From positions 62,001-126,000 of the forward strand of contig NZ_FWXX01000009.1 in the NCBI RefSeq assembly GCF_900176475.1: a stretch of 64,000 nucleotides of DNA, read 5' to 3'. The translations under genes were made by a program, and so were the position numbers. Source of the DNA: Tropicibacter naphthalenivorans. Lineage in GTDB: Bacteria; Pseudomonadota; Alphaproteobacteria; Rhodobacterales; Rhodobacteraceae. The notes under the pieces were generated by a model, which saw only the letters and a program-made list of their open reading frames with translations, made no database searches and had not been told where the DNA came from. This document shows positions 36,228 through 45,266 of this stretch, piece by piece; position 1 is the stretch's first letter; each line of letters begins with the position of its first letter.

Positions 36228-36948
36228 CCGTCGCGCCCTCGGCCTGCATATCGGCCCCAGCGCGGTCGAACCGCAGATAGGCAATCGCCTTGCCGCCGCT
36301 TTGGGTGAACAGCGTGCCCGCCACCTTGCCATTATTGCTGATCTCGGTCCCCACGGGGGCCGCGCCGGTGACGTCCACCACCGCCAAGCCCTTGCGAAGT
36401 TCGGTCTTGTGCTTCATCCGCGCGGTGACCTCTTGGCCGACGTAGCAGCCTTTCTTGAAGTCGACGCCATTCAGCCGTTCAAACCCGGCCTCCAGGATAA
36501 AGGTGTCGGGCGTCAGCTCGACCCCGGTCTGCGGCACGCAGGCGGCCACGCGCAGCGCGTCCCAATCCACGTCCTGCCCCGGTTGCCCCGCATAGCCGCG
36601 CCAGCCCAAGGACGCATCACGCGGATCGGCAAAGGCCCCCTCGGGCGCATCCCCCAGCCCGCGCGTCACGCTCAGGTCGGTCGCCTCAATCGTCACGTCC
36701 GAGCGCAGCTTGTACATGCTCAGCACCTTCGTCAGCTGCGGCGCAAGGGCGCTGTCCACGTCCAGCAGGATGTCCGCCCCGTCCGGCACCAAAAAGAAGT
36801 CGGCGCGGTACTTGCCCTGCGCGGTCAGCAGCGCGGTGTAGACCAGGCCATCTTTCAGCCGTGCCACATCGTTGGTGACCAGACCTTGCAGAAACTCCTG
36901 CGCGTCGGTGCCGCTGATCCTCAGAACGGTGCGATCGGTGGTGTCCAT
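36211..36948 (-). CDS. ygfZ: YgfZ/CAF17-like folate-binding protein (iron-sulphur cluster maintenance)
   Basis: A 245-residue protein of the GcvT-like family. The diagnostic motif KGCYVGQEVTARM (about residues 175-187) holds the cysteine conserved in YgfZ/CAF17 proteins, which bind tetrahydrofolate and help repair or assemble 4Fe-4S enzymes such as MiaB. The N-terminal VLRISGTDAQEFLQGLVTND is typical. Divergently placed from the glycosyltransferase gene at 37009. Confidence 0.9.
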   Translation of the reverse strand: MDTTDRTVLRISGTDAQEFLQGLVTNDVARLKDGLVYTALLTAQGKYRADFFLVPDGADILLDVDSALAPQLTKVLSMYKLRSDVTIEATDLSVTRGLGDAPEGAFADPRDASLGWRGYAGQPGQDVDWDALRVAACVPQTGVELTPDTFILEAGFERLNGVDFKKGCYVGQEVTARMKHKTELRKGLAVVDVTGAAPVGTEISNNGKVAGTLFTQSGGKAIAYLRFDRAGADMQAEGATVSYTA

Positions 36949-37008
36949 GGTTTTCCCCTTGCTGACTTATGTGCCATATAAGGCGCGCAGCTTTCGACGA
37001 ACAGGCCC

Positions 37009-37689
37009 ATGCGCGCACCGATTTCCGTTATTCTCCCGACTTTGAACGCGGCGGACCATTTGCCCGCCTGCCTCAATAGCCTTGGCGAAGGGCTGGCCGA
37101 AGGGCTGATCCGCGAGCTGATCCTGTCCGATGGTGGGTCCACCGATGCCACCTTGCAGATCGCGCAAAGCGCCGGGGCCGAGGTGGTCACCGGGCCTGCC
37201 TCTCGCGGGGGGCAGCTCAGGCGCGGGGCCGAGGCGGCGCAGGGCGAGTGGCTGTTGATCCTGCACGCCGACAGCGTGCTTGCGCCGGGATGGGCCGAGG
37301 CGGTGCTGCGCGCGCTGCCAACGCCGGGCGCCTATCATTTCCGCTTGCGGTTTGATGCTGGGGGCGTCGCGTCGCTTATGGTCGCGGCATGGGCCAACGC
37401 GCGGGCGCGGCGGTTCCATCTGCCCTATGGCGACCAAGGCCTGCTGATTGACCGCGCGACTTACGAGGCGGCGGGCGGCTACGCCGATATGCCCCTGATG
37501 GAGGATGTGGCGCTGGCGCGTGCGCTTGGCGCGCGGTTGCAGGAATTGCCCGCCGAAATCGTCACCTCGGCCGAGAAATACCAGCGTCAAGGGTGGCTGC
37601 GGCGCGGCGGGCGCAACCTGCTGACGCTGGCGCGCTATCTGATGGGGGCGGACCCGGCCAAGCTGGCGCAGGCCTATCGCAAAGCCTGA
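37009..37689 (+). CDS. Family 2-like glycosyltransferase (TIGR04283 type)
   Basis: A 226-residue GT-A protein. ISVILPTLNAADHLPACLNS and ELILSDGGSTDATL give the nucleotide-sugar binding strand and the DGGSTD pocket; LLILHADSVL has the DxD-like acidic site, and GDQGLLIDR plus LMEDVALARAL complete the family pattern. TIGR04283 proteins are often found near selenium/radical-SAM genes; none are visible here. Acceptor unknown. Its stop is one base from the ABC gene stop (convergent). Confidence 0.85.
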   Translation: MRAPISVILPTLNAADHLPACLNSLGEGLAEGLIRELILSDGGSTDATLQIAQSAGAEVVTGPASRGGQLRRGAEAAQGEWLLILHADSVLAPGWAEAVLRALPTPGAYHFRLRFDAGGVASLMVAAWANARARRFHLPYGDQGLLIDRATYEAAGGYADMPLMEDVALARALGARLQELPAEIVTSAEKYQRQGWLRRGGRNLLTLARYLMGADPAKLAQAYRKA

Positions 37690-39447
37690 TCAGCCTTCGA
37701 ATTGCAGGGCGTAGAGCTGCTTGTAGGGGCCTTCGCGGGCGATCAGCTCTTCGTGGGTGCCTTCGTCGACGACGCGGCCTTGATCCATCACGATGATCTT
37801 GTCGGCGTTGCGCACGGTGGACAAACGGTGCGCGATCACCAAGGTCGTGCGGCCCTTGGACAGGCGTTCCAGCGCCTCTTGGACCACCGCTTCGGATTGC
37901 GCATCAAGGGCCGAGGTCGCCTCGTCCAGCAGCAAGATCGGCGTGTCGCGCAGCAGCGCGCGCGCAATGGCGACCCGCTGACGTTGCCCGCCCGACAGCG
38001 CCGAGCCACGCGTGCCCACGCGCGTGTCGAGGCCATTCTCAAGGCGCGGCAAAAAGTCGGTCACATGGGCGGCCTTCAACGCGGCCTCCAGCGCCTCTTC
38101 GGACACCTCGCGGTCCAGAACGATGTTCTCGCGCAGGGTTTCGTCGAACAGCAGCGCCTCTTGGCTGACCACGGAAATCATGTCGCGCAAATCGGCCAAG
38201 GGCAGCAGCGACACCGGGATGCCCGCGATTTCCACCGCGCCGCCCTGGGGGTCCACCAGCCGGGTCAGCAGGTTAAAGACCGTGGTCTTGCCCGCGCCGG
38301 ACGCGCCCACCAGCGCGGTGGTCTGACCGGCTTCGGCGCGCAGGGTCAGGCCGTGCAGCACCTGCGAGTCGCCAAAGGACAGCGTCACATCGCGCAAGCT
38401 CACCTCTGGGATGCCACTGGGCACGGGCAGAGGGTCGGCGGGGTCGCGCTGGCTCGGCGGGGTTTCCAGCAGCTCCTTGAGGCGCTCAAGGCTGGCAGCG
38501 GCCACTTGCCAGACGCCGCTGAACGCGCCCAGACGGCGCAGCGGTTCGAACGCCAGACCAATCGCGGTGAAAAACGCCATAAAGTCGCCGACGGTCTTTT
38601 CGCCGCGCAAAATCTCGGAGCCGCCGAAATACAGCACCCCGACAAAGCCGATGCCCGACATGATGTCGATCAGCCCTGGCAGCGACGCCTGACCAAAGGC
38701 AGAGCGCGTCTCGGCGTCGACGCGGTCACGGGTCAGATCGCGGTAGCGCTTGCCCTGATAGGCTTCGAGCCGGTTCAGCTTGACCGCGGTGATGCCGTGG
38801 AAGGTCTCGTTCAGGCGGGTCGCCAGGTCGGTCGAGATGTCGCGCGCGTGCCGCGCCGTGCTGCGGACAAAGCGTTGCAGCAGCACCGACGGCACCACCA
38901 GCAGCGGCGCCCCGATCAGCGCCACCAGCGTCCAGCGCCAGTCGATCACGATGGCCACCCCCAGCAACGAGATCAGCGCGATCACGTCGCGGCCCGCCCC
39001 GGTGATCAGCGTGCGCCACAGCTTGGCAATGCTGTTCACGTCGCCCTCGATCCGCTGGATCAAAAAGCCGGGGCCGAACTCTTGGTGAAAGCTGGTGTCG
39101 AGCCGCATGACGTGCTCGAGCAGGTCTTGGCGCAGATCACCCATGGACAATTGCGAGACCTTGGTCAGCAGCACCTTTTGCGCCACGCCCGCCACGCCGC
39201 GCAGCGAAAAGATCACCATCACCGCGATGCCGACCCAGACCAGAGCGGTGGAATCGCCGCCCACAAAGGCTTGGTCGAACATCGGTTTCATGATGTAGGA
39301 CAGCAGGCCGAACATCGACCCTTCGATGGTCATGAACACCATGGTCAGCGCCATCAGCGCCTTGTAGCGGGTCAGGTAGCCGTGCCACAGCCACAGGAAC
39401 AGTCGCTTGGGCGGCGGGGCGTCCCGGTCTTGATGCGGCGCGCTCAC
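37690..39447 (-). CDS. MsbA-like ABC exporter (permease-ATPase fusion)
   Basis: A 585-residue half transporter: six membrane segments within residues 25-320, then the ATPase with Walker A GASGAGKT (381-388), signature LSGGQRQRVAIARAL, Walker B ILLLDEATSALD and the H-loop IAHRLS. Similar proteins export lipid A, peptides or drugs as homodimers. The start overlaps the end of the phosphatase gene by four bases, so the two are cotranscribed; a link between a cell-envelope exporter and a phosphatase is an inference. Confidence 0.9.
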   Translation of the reverse strand: MSAPHQDRDAPPPKRLFLWLWHGYLTRYKALMALTMVFMTIEGSMFGLLSYIMKPMFDQAFVGGDSTALVWVGIAVMVIFSLRGVAGVAQKVLLTKVSQLSMGDLRQDLLEHVMRLDTSFHQEFGPGFLIQRIEGDVNSIAKLWRTLITGAGRDVIALISLLGVAIVIDWRWTLVALIGAPLLVVPSVLLQRFVRSTARHARDISTDLATRLNETFHGITAVKLNRLEAYQGKRYRDLTRDRVDAETRSAFGQASLPGLIDIMSGIGFVGVLYFGGSEILRGEKTVGDFMAFFTAIGLAFEPLRRLGAFSGVWQVAAASLERLKELLETPPSQRDPADPLPVPSGIPEVSLRDVTLSFGDSQVLHGLTLRAEAGQTTALVGASGAGKTTVFNLLTRLVDPQGGAVEIAGIPVSLLPLADLRDMISVVSQEALLFDETLRENIVLDREVSEEALEAALKAAHVTDFLPRLENGLDTRVGTRGSALSGGQRQRVAIARALLRDTPILLLDEATSALDAQSEAVVQEALERLSKGRTTLVIAHRLSTVRNADKIIVMDQGRVVDEGTHEELIAREGPYKQLYALQFEG

Positions 39448-40166
39448 GGGCGGGCGCTTTCGATCAGCTCGGCGGCCACCTCGGCCTCTGGGCGGCGGGT
39501 ATCCCAGCCGTTTTGCAGGATGCCGTTGTTGTATTCGGTGCGGATCCAGTCCTCAAAGCCGATCTCGCCAAGGGCCAGACGCGCCTTGTAGACCCGCAGG
39601 ATGTAATCCTGAATGCCGGTGGCGGTAAAATCGAGGTGGATATACTTGAGGCTCAGCTGCTTCATCGCCTCATCGACCGACGCACCTTCAAAGATCATCA
39701 GGTACATGGCGGCGGTAAAGCCCGCCCGGTCGGCCCCTGATTTACAGTGGAACAGCATCGGCTTTTCGGCGGCGCGCAGCGCGTCGATCACCCCGATCAC
39801 CCGGTCCAGAGAGGCGGCGTTGCGGGCGTGGATCTTGGCGTTGATCAGCTTCAGCCCCAGCGCATCGCAGCTTTCTTTTTCAAAGAGGTAGTGGGCGTGG
39901 CCGTCCTCGCCGCGCAGGTTGACCACGGTCTTGATGCCCATGGCCGCGTATTTTTCGAACCGCGCGTGGGTCGGCTGGTTCGAGCGCCAGACGCCGGGGG
40001 CGATCTGGTAAAAGTTGGTCCACAGCACCCGCAAAAACGCGTGGTCAAAGACGTGGTAGTGAAACCGGGACCAGCGCCGCCCCTCGGGCGTGCTGATATC
40101 ACGGCCAAACGAATGGCGCAGGCGGCGCTCTGCGTTGTCGATTTTGGTCCAGAGGTCTTTCAGCAT
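39444..40166 (-). CDS. Dual-specificity/tyrosine phosphatase-like protein
   Basis: A 240-residue protein with the PTP loop HCKSGADRAG (HCx5R, about residues 141-150) and an upstream VYRSNQPTHARFEKY-like WPD-side region (VWRSNQPTH), plus VVNLRGE. These features match the bacterial DSP-like family (DUF442/TPTE-like or lipid phosphatase type), which may act on phospho-lipids or proteins. The N-terminal 60 residues are basic and hydrophobic. Cotranscribed with the ABC exporter; their shared job is not known. Confidence 0.8.
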   Translation of the reverse strand: MLKDLWTKIDNAERRLRHSFGRDISTPEGRRWSRFHYHVFDHAFLRVLWTNFYQIAPGVWRSNQPTHARFEKYAAMGIKTVVNLRGEDGHAHYLFEKESCDALGLKLINAKIHARNAASLDRVIGVIDALRAAEKPMLFHCKSGADRAGFTAAMYLMIFEGASVDEAMKQLSLKYIHLDFTATGIQDYILRVYKARLALGEIGFEDWIRTEYNNGILQNGWDTRRPEAEVAAELIESARP

Positions 40167-40290
40167 ATCTGCCTTCCCAAGCTTCAGGGGCGCGGTTTAC
40201 TTGGCCTTTGGGGCTGTGTCCAGCGCGGGGGGAATTGACCACGCGGTCAAGGCGGGTAATGTCGGCCCGTACCTCAGATAGGAGCCCCCC

Positions 40291-41490
40291 ATGTCGCTTG
40301 CAAATGGCCGTCCGCATATCGCTATTCCCGGCCCGTCGGTCATGCCGGACCGTGTGTTGCAGGCCATGCACCGCCCCGCGCCGGACATCTACGATCCCGG
40401 TTTGGTGCAAATCATGTCGTCGATCGTGCCTGACCTGAAATACGTGGCGCAAACCGATGGCTACGTGGCGATGTATATCGCCAATGGGCATGGCATCTGG
40501 GAGGCGTCCTTGCAAAACGTCACCGATCCCGGCGACACGGTGCTGGTGCCTGCGACCGGGCGCTTTGGTCACGGCTGGGCGGAAACCGCGCGCAGCATCG
40601 GCCTGACCGTCGATGTGATTGAACATGGCCGCCAAAGCCCCATCGACCCAGAGCGGGTGCGCGCGGCCTTGCGCGCCGATACCGATCACAAGATCAAGGC
40701 CGTGCTGGCCGTGCACGTCGACACCTCGTCGTCGGTGCGTTCTGACATTGCCGCCCTACGCAAGGTCATCGACGCAGAAGCGCACCCGGCGCTGCTCATG
40801 GTCGATTGCATCGCCTCGCTGGGCTGTGACCGCTTTGAGATGGACGCCTGGGGCGCCGATGTGATGCTGGCCGCCAGCCAGAAGGGTCTTATGACGCCGC
40901 CGGGCATGGGCTTTGTGTTCTTTAACGAACGGGCCAAGGCGCGGCGGGCCGAGGTCAAAAGCGTGTCGTTCTATTGGGACTGGAGCAACCGCGCCGAGCC
41001 AGAGATGTTCTATATGTATTTCGCAGGCACCGCGCCGACGCATTTGCTGTATGCGCTGCGCGAGGCGCTGACCATGATCCGCGAAGAGGGCATCGAGGCG
41101 GTGTGGGAGCGCCACGCGCGCCTTGCGCAGATGCTGTGGACGGCAGTCGAGCACTGGGGGCAGGACGGCGCGTTCCGCCTGAATATCGCCGATCCCGCGC
41201 ATCGCTCGCACGCGGTGACGGCGGCGGGGCTTGGCAAGGGGCAGGGCGACCGCTTGCGCGCTTGGCTGACAGAGCAGGCGGGCGTGACGCTGGGCATTGG
41301 TCTGGGGGCAGAGGATGCGGACGATCCGACCGCGTCGGGCTATTTCCGCTTTGGGCATATGGGCCACGTGAACGCGCATATGATGCTTGGCGTGCTTGGC
41401 GCGGTCGAAGCGGGCCTGACGGCGCTGGAAATCCCGCACCGCGCGGGCGGCGTCACAGCGGCGGCGCAGGCGATGGCGGCAAAGCCCTAA
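40291..41490 (+). CDS. Class V aminotransferase (alanine-glyoxylate type)
   Basis: A 399-residue fold-type I PLP enzyme. HIAIPGPSVMPDRVLQAMHR is the N-terminal family motif, YIANGHGIWEASLQNV the substrate loop, DCIASLGCDRFEMDAWGADV holds the PLP aspartate, and SQKGLMTPPG the PLP lysine. The closest characterised groups are alanine:glyoxylate/serine:glyoxylate and pyridoxamine-pyruvate aminotransferases. Substrate cannot be fixed from sequence; serine-glyoxylate cycle use is possible. Starts 124 bases from the divergent phosphatase gene. Confidence 0.85.
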   Translation: MSLANGRPHIAIPGPSVMPDRVLQAMHRPAPDIYDPGLVQIMSSIVPDLKYVAQTDGYVAMYIANGHGIWEASLQNVTDPGDTVLVPATGRFGHGWAETARSIGLTVDVIEHGRQSPIDPERVRAALRADTDHKIKAVLAVHVDTSSSVRSDIAALRKVIDAEAHPALLMVDCIASLGCDRFEMDAWGADVMLAASQKGLMTPPGMGFVFFNERAKARRAEVKSVSFYWDWSNRAEPEMFYMYFAGTAPTHLLYALREALTMIREEGIEAVWERHARLAQMLWTAVEHWGQDGAFRLNIADPAHRSHAVTAAGLGKGQGDRLRAWLTEQAGVTLGIGLGAEDADDPTASGYFRFGHMGHVNAHMMLGVLGAVEAGLTALEIPHRAGGVTAAAQAMAAKP

Positions 41491-41496
41491 CCGGCC

Positions 41497-41715
41497 TTAA
41501 TCCGTACGGGCCTGTGCGGCTTGCTGCGCGGTTTTGCGCCGCAGGGCGAAATCCAGCCGGGTGATTGCGTGATTGAGCAGCGCAGCCACCACCAAAGCGC
41601 TGGCAAAGCCCCAAGCGGCCGAAATCGCGGCCATGATCCATGTGAGATTGACGAACAAAAGCACCAGATTGGTCGTGGTAAAATCTTCGACCGCGGTGGG
41701 ATGATGGTTCTTCAT
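41497..41715 (-). CDS. Small membrane protein of unknown function
   Basis: A 72-residue protein with one or two membrane helices (TNLVLLFVNLTWIMAAI and SAAWGFASALVVAALLN) and a basic C-terminal tail RLDFALRRKTAQQAAQ. It is convergent with the aminotransferase gene, seven bases away. Plausible start ATG 41715 follows a weak purine stretch. No known family. Confidence 0.55.
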   Translation of the reverse strand: MKNHHPTAVEDFTTTNLVLLFVNLTWIMAAISAAWGFASALVVAALLNHAITRLDFALRRKTAQQAAQARTD

Positions 41716-41821
41716 GACAGCTCCGCAAACAAAACGCTTGAACCCGTAATACTCAGTATAAACGCTGCCCCCGACGGAAACGTTGCATCAGAAGTCTGAA
41801 TTTTCGGTAAATTTTATCGGA

Positions 41822-42931
41822 TTAGCTGTTGCGGGCGGTCTCCAGCGCCTTGGGCAGTGCCTCGGCCAGCAGCGCCATATCCTCGGGGCGGCCTGCGCTG
41901 ATGCGGATGCAGCGATCTTGGGGCGCGACAAAAGGCATACGCACGAAAATGCCCTGAGCCAGCAGGGCGGCCAGCACCTTGCGCGCGAAATCGCCATCCT
42001 GCCCGCAGTCGACGGCAACGAAATTGGTGGCCGAAGGCAGGGTGGTCAGCCCATTGTCCTTGGCGATGCGGGCGATGTCCTTGCGCGCGGCATCCACCAG
42101 CCGCAGCACTTCGGTCAGCCACGCGTCATCCGCCAAAGCGGCCAAAGCCCCGGCCATGGCGGGCCGGTTCATGCCGAAATGGTTGCGGATCTTGTCAAAG
42201 GCCTTGATGGTCTCTGCCGCGCCCAGAACATAGCCGATCCGCGCGCCCGCCATGCCATAAGCCTTTGAGAACGTGCGAAAACGCAGAACGCGCGGGTCTT
42301 GCGGGTCGATCTTGGGCGCGGTGCCTTGGGGCGCGAATTCGATATAGGCCTCGTCCAGCGCAAAGACGCAGCCCTCGGGCAGGCGATCCAGCGCCGCTTC
42401 GATGGTTTTGCCGTCGTACCACGTGCCCATGGGGTTGTCGGGGTTGGCGAGGTAGACGATCTTGGCGTCCACCTCGGCGGCCTTGTCGAACAGCGCCAGA
42501 ATGTCTTCGCGGTCGTCCTTATACGGCACCTTGTGCAGCACGCCGCCGAACCCCGCCACGTGATAGTTGAACGTCGGATACGCCCCGTCCGAGGTCACCA
42601 CCGCGTCGCCCTGGTCCACCAGCAGGCGCACGGTGTACCCCAGCAGCCCGTCAATGCCTTCGCCGATCAGGATATTTTGCGGGGTGCAGGCATTGCGCGC
42701 GGCCAAAGCGCCCTTGAGGTCCAAATGCGCCGAGTCGGCGTATTTCCAGATCTCGGCGATCTCGTCCTGCATGGCGGCCACCGCAAAGGGCGAGGGGCCG
42801 AACATCGACTCATTTGCGCCAAGCCTTGCCTTAAAGGGAAACCCCTGCGCGCGCTCCTGCACTTCGGGGCCGACGAAGGGCACGGTTTCGGGCAGGGCTT
42901 TGATCAGGGCGGGGTAGCGTGGTCCAGTCAT
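41822..42931 (-). CDS. Histidinol-phosphate/aromatic aminotransferase family protein
   Basis: A 369-residue class I/II PLP enzyme. FKARLGANESMFGPSPFAVAAM is the family N-terminus, LDEAYIEFAP and NPDNPMGTWY give the PLP tyrosine/aspartate region, and FRTFSKAYGMAGARIGY holds the catalytic lysine. Start ATG 42931 is chosen because the upstream open frame to 43096 is Arg/Pro-rich and unlike the family. HisC proper is likely, but related enzymes for other substrates share these motifs. Divergent from lolC. Confidence 0.85.
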   Translation of the reverse strand: MTGPRYPALIKALPETVPFVGPEVQERAQGFPFKARLGANESMFGPSPFAVAAMQDEIAEIWKYADSAHLDLKGALAARNACTPQNILIGEGIDGLLGYTVRLLVDQGDAVVTSDGAYPTFNYHVAGFGGVLHKVPYKDDREDILALFDKAAEVDAKIVYLANPDNPMGTWYDGKTIEAALDRLPEGCVFALDEAYIEFAPQGTAPKIDPQDPRVLRFRTFSKAYGMAGARIGYVLGAAETIKAFDKIRNHFGMNRPAMAGALAALADDAWLTEVLRLVDAARKDIARIAKDNGLTTLPSATNFVAVDCGQDGDFARKVLAALLAQGIFVRMPFVAPQDRCIRISAGRPEDMALLAEALPKALETARNS

Positions 42932-43088
42932 GGCGCGCACTATGGCGCGTCTGGGCGGTTGCGCAAGGGGGTTCTGCGTGTGCCTGCGGGCACGAACACG
43001 CGCAAAAGGCGGGTTTGCGGGGCAGATCGCTTGACCCCACCGGGGCAACAGGCCAGTTTCGCGCCGAGCAGCCGGGAAAGAGCATAAA

Positions 43089-44375
43089 ATGGCCAAGACC
43101 CCACCCCCTTTTGCCGCCTTTGAATGGATGATCGCGTGGCGCTATTTGCGCGCCAAACGCGCCGAAGGTGGTGTGTCCGTGATGACGTGGATCTCGCTTG
43201 TGGGGATCACGCTGGCGGTCTTCGCGCTGATCGCGACACTCGCGGTGCGGTCGGGCTTTCGGGCGGAATTCGTGGACACGATCCTTGGATCGAACGCGCA
43301 TATCACCGTCTATCACGTGACCCGCACGGATGAGAATGGCCAGAGCACCCGGACTCTGCCGGACCATCTGGGAATGGCGGAACGGGTGCGCGCCGTGCCC
43401 GGCGTGGTGCGCGTGGCGCCCTTGGTCAAGGGGCAGGTGATGGGGACAGCGAACGGCAATAACGCCGGGGTCGAGATCTTTGGCATCGCGGCTGACGACC
43501 TTGCGGCGATCCCCCGCGTGGCGGACCCGGAAACCGGGCGGGGCGATCTGGCGCGCTTTGACGACGGCATCGCCATCGGCTCTGGGGTTGCGCAAATGCT
43601 GGGTGTGGGCGTGGGCGACAGTGTCAAGTTGATCTCGCCCAACGGGGTCAAGACGGCCTTTGGCGTCTCGCCTCGGGTCAAGAGCTATGACGTGACCTAT
43701 ATCTTTACCGCTGGCCGCTATGACATTGACCGCACGCGGATTTACATGCCCTTCGCCGAGGCGCAGCTGTATTTCAACCGCGAAGGCGTGGCCGATGAGC
43801 TGGAGGTGATCGTGACTGACCCAGAGCGGGTCGAGGACTTGATCACCCCGGTGGCACAGGCCGCAGGCGCAGGGGCGCTGGTCTGGACATGGCAGGACTC
43901 GGCGGGCGGGTTCCTGCGGGCGCTGGAAATCGAGGACAACGTGATGTTCGTGATCTTGTCGGTGCTGGTCCTGATCGCGACGATGAACATCGTGTCGGGC
44001 TTGATCATGCTGGTGAAAAACAAAGGGCGCGACATCGGGATTTTGCGTACCATGGGGCTGACCGAAGGCTCGGTCATGCGGGTGTTTTTTATCTGCGGGT
44101 CGTTCACCGGGATGATCGGCACGGCCCTGGGCGTGCTGCTGGGGTGTCTGTTCGCGATCTATATCGACCCGATCTTTGCCACGGTGAACTACCTTTCTGG
44201 GGGCGGGGTCTGGGATCCGTCGATCCGCGGCATCTACGCGTTGCCGGCCAAGCTGCAACTGGCGGATGTGCTGTCGGCGGTGGTGCTGTCGCTGGGCCTG
44301 TCTTTTGTCGTGACGATCTTTCCGGCGCGGCGGGCGGCCCGCATGAACCCGGTCGAGGCGCTGCGTTATGAATGA
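43089..44375 (+). CDS. lolC: Lipoprotein-releasing ABC permease LolC/LolE
   Basis: A 428-residue inner-membrane permease: one N-terminal membrane segment after FEWMIAWRYLRAKRAEG (about 35-60), a large periplasmic domain (residues 65-280), and three C-terminal segments with MVKNKGRDIGILRTMGLT and AARMNPVEALRYE, which are typical Lol/MacB FtsX motifs. With LolD it extracts mature lipoproteins from the inner membrane for LolA. In alphaproteobacteria a single LolC/E-type gene often replaces the LolC and LolE pair. Confidence 0.9.
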   Translation: MAKTPPPFAAFEWMIAWRYLRAKRAEGGVSVMTWISLVGITLAVFALIATLAVRSGFRAEFVDTILGSNAHITVYHVTRTDENGQSTRTLPDHLGMAERVRAVPGVVRVAPLVKGQVMGTANGNNAGVEIFGIAADDLAAIPRVADPETGRGDLARFDDGIAIGSGVAQMLGVGVGDSVKLISPNGVKTAFGVSPRVKSYDVTYIFTAGRYDIDRTRIYMPFAEAQLYFNREGVADELEVIVTDPERVEDLITPVAQAAGAGALVWTWQDSAGGFLRALEIEDNVMFVILSVLVLIATMNIVSGLIMLVKNKGRDIGILRTMGLTEGSVMRVFFICGSFTGMIGTALGVLLGCLFAIYIDPIFATVNYLSGGGVWDPSIRGIYALPAKLQLADVLSAVVLSLGLSFVVTIFPARRAARMNPVEALRYE

Positions 44376-44398
44376 TCTGACCGCTCTCCGCCGGTGCC

Positions 44399-44442
44399 AA
44401 ATTCCTTCCAAGGAATTTGCAAATCTTTTGGGAAAAGATTTG
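44399..44442. repeat. Two adjacent perfect hairpins between lolC and lolD
   Basis: AAATTCCTT (44399-44407) and AAGGAATTT (44410-44418) form a 9-bp stem, and CAAATCTTTT (44420-44429) with AAAAGATTTG (44433-44442) a 10-bp stem with a GGG loop. They are separated by one base and lie in the 90-base gap of an otherwise tight operon. No T-tract follows, so they are more likely a processing/stability element or a copy of an intergenic repeat family than a terminator. Confidence 0.6.
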
Positions 44443-44465
44443 TCCCACTTCGTAACGAGGGTCTC

Positions 44466-45149
<684 letters not shown>

Positions 45150-45266
45150 CCCAAGAAAATAACCTTAAGGAATTAACCTTAACCGCCCGTAAACGGCCCC
45201 AGACCGGCCCGATTTCTGACGTGATCTCTGCATAGCTTGCGCAAGATTATGTGTGAGAGGTGCGCC

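Noticed and set aside
44394-44465. Longer LolD starting at 44394
   Set aside because: The added residues come from the hairpin repeats and are unlike LolD N-termini; ATG 44466 matches the family.
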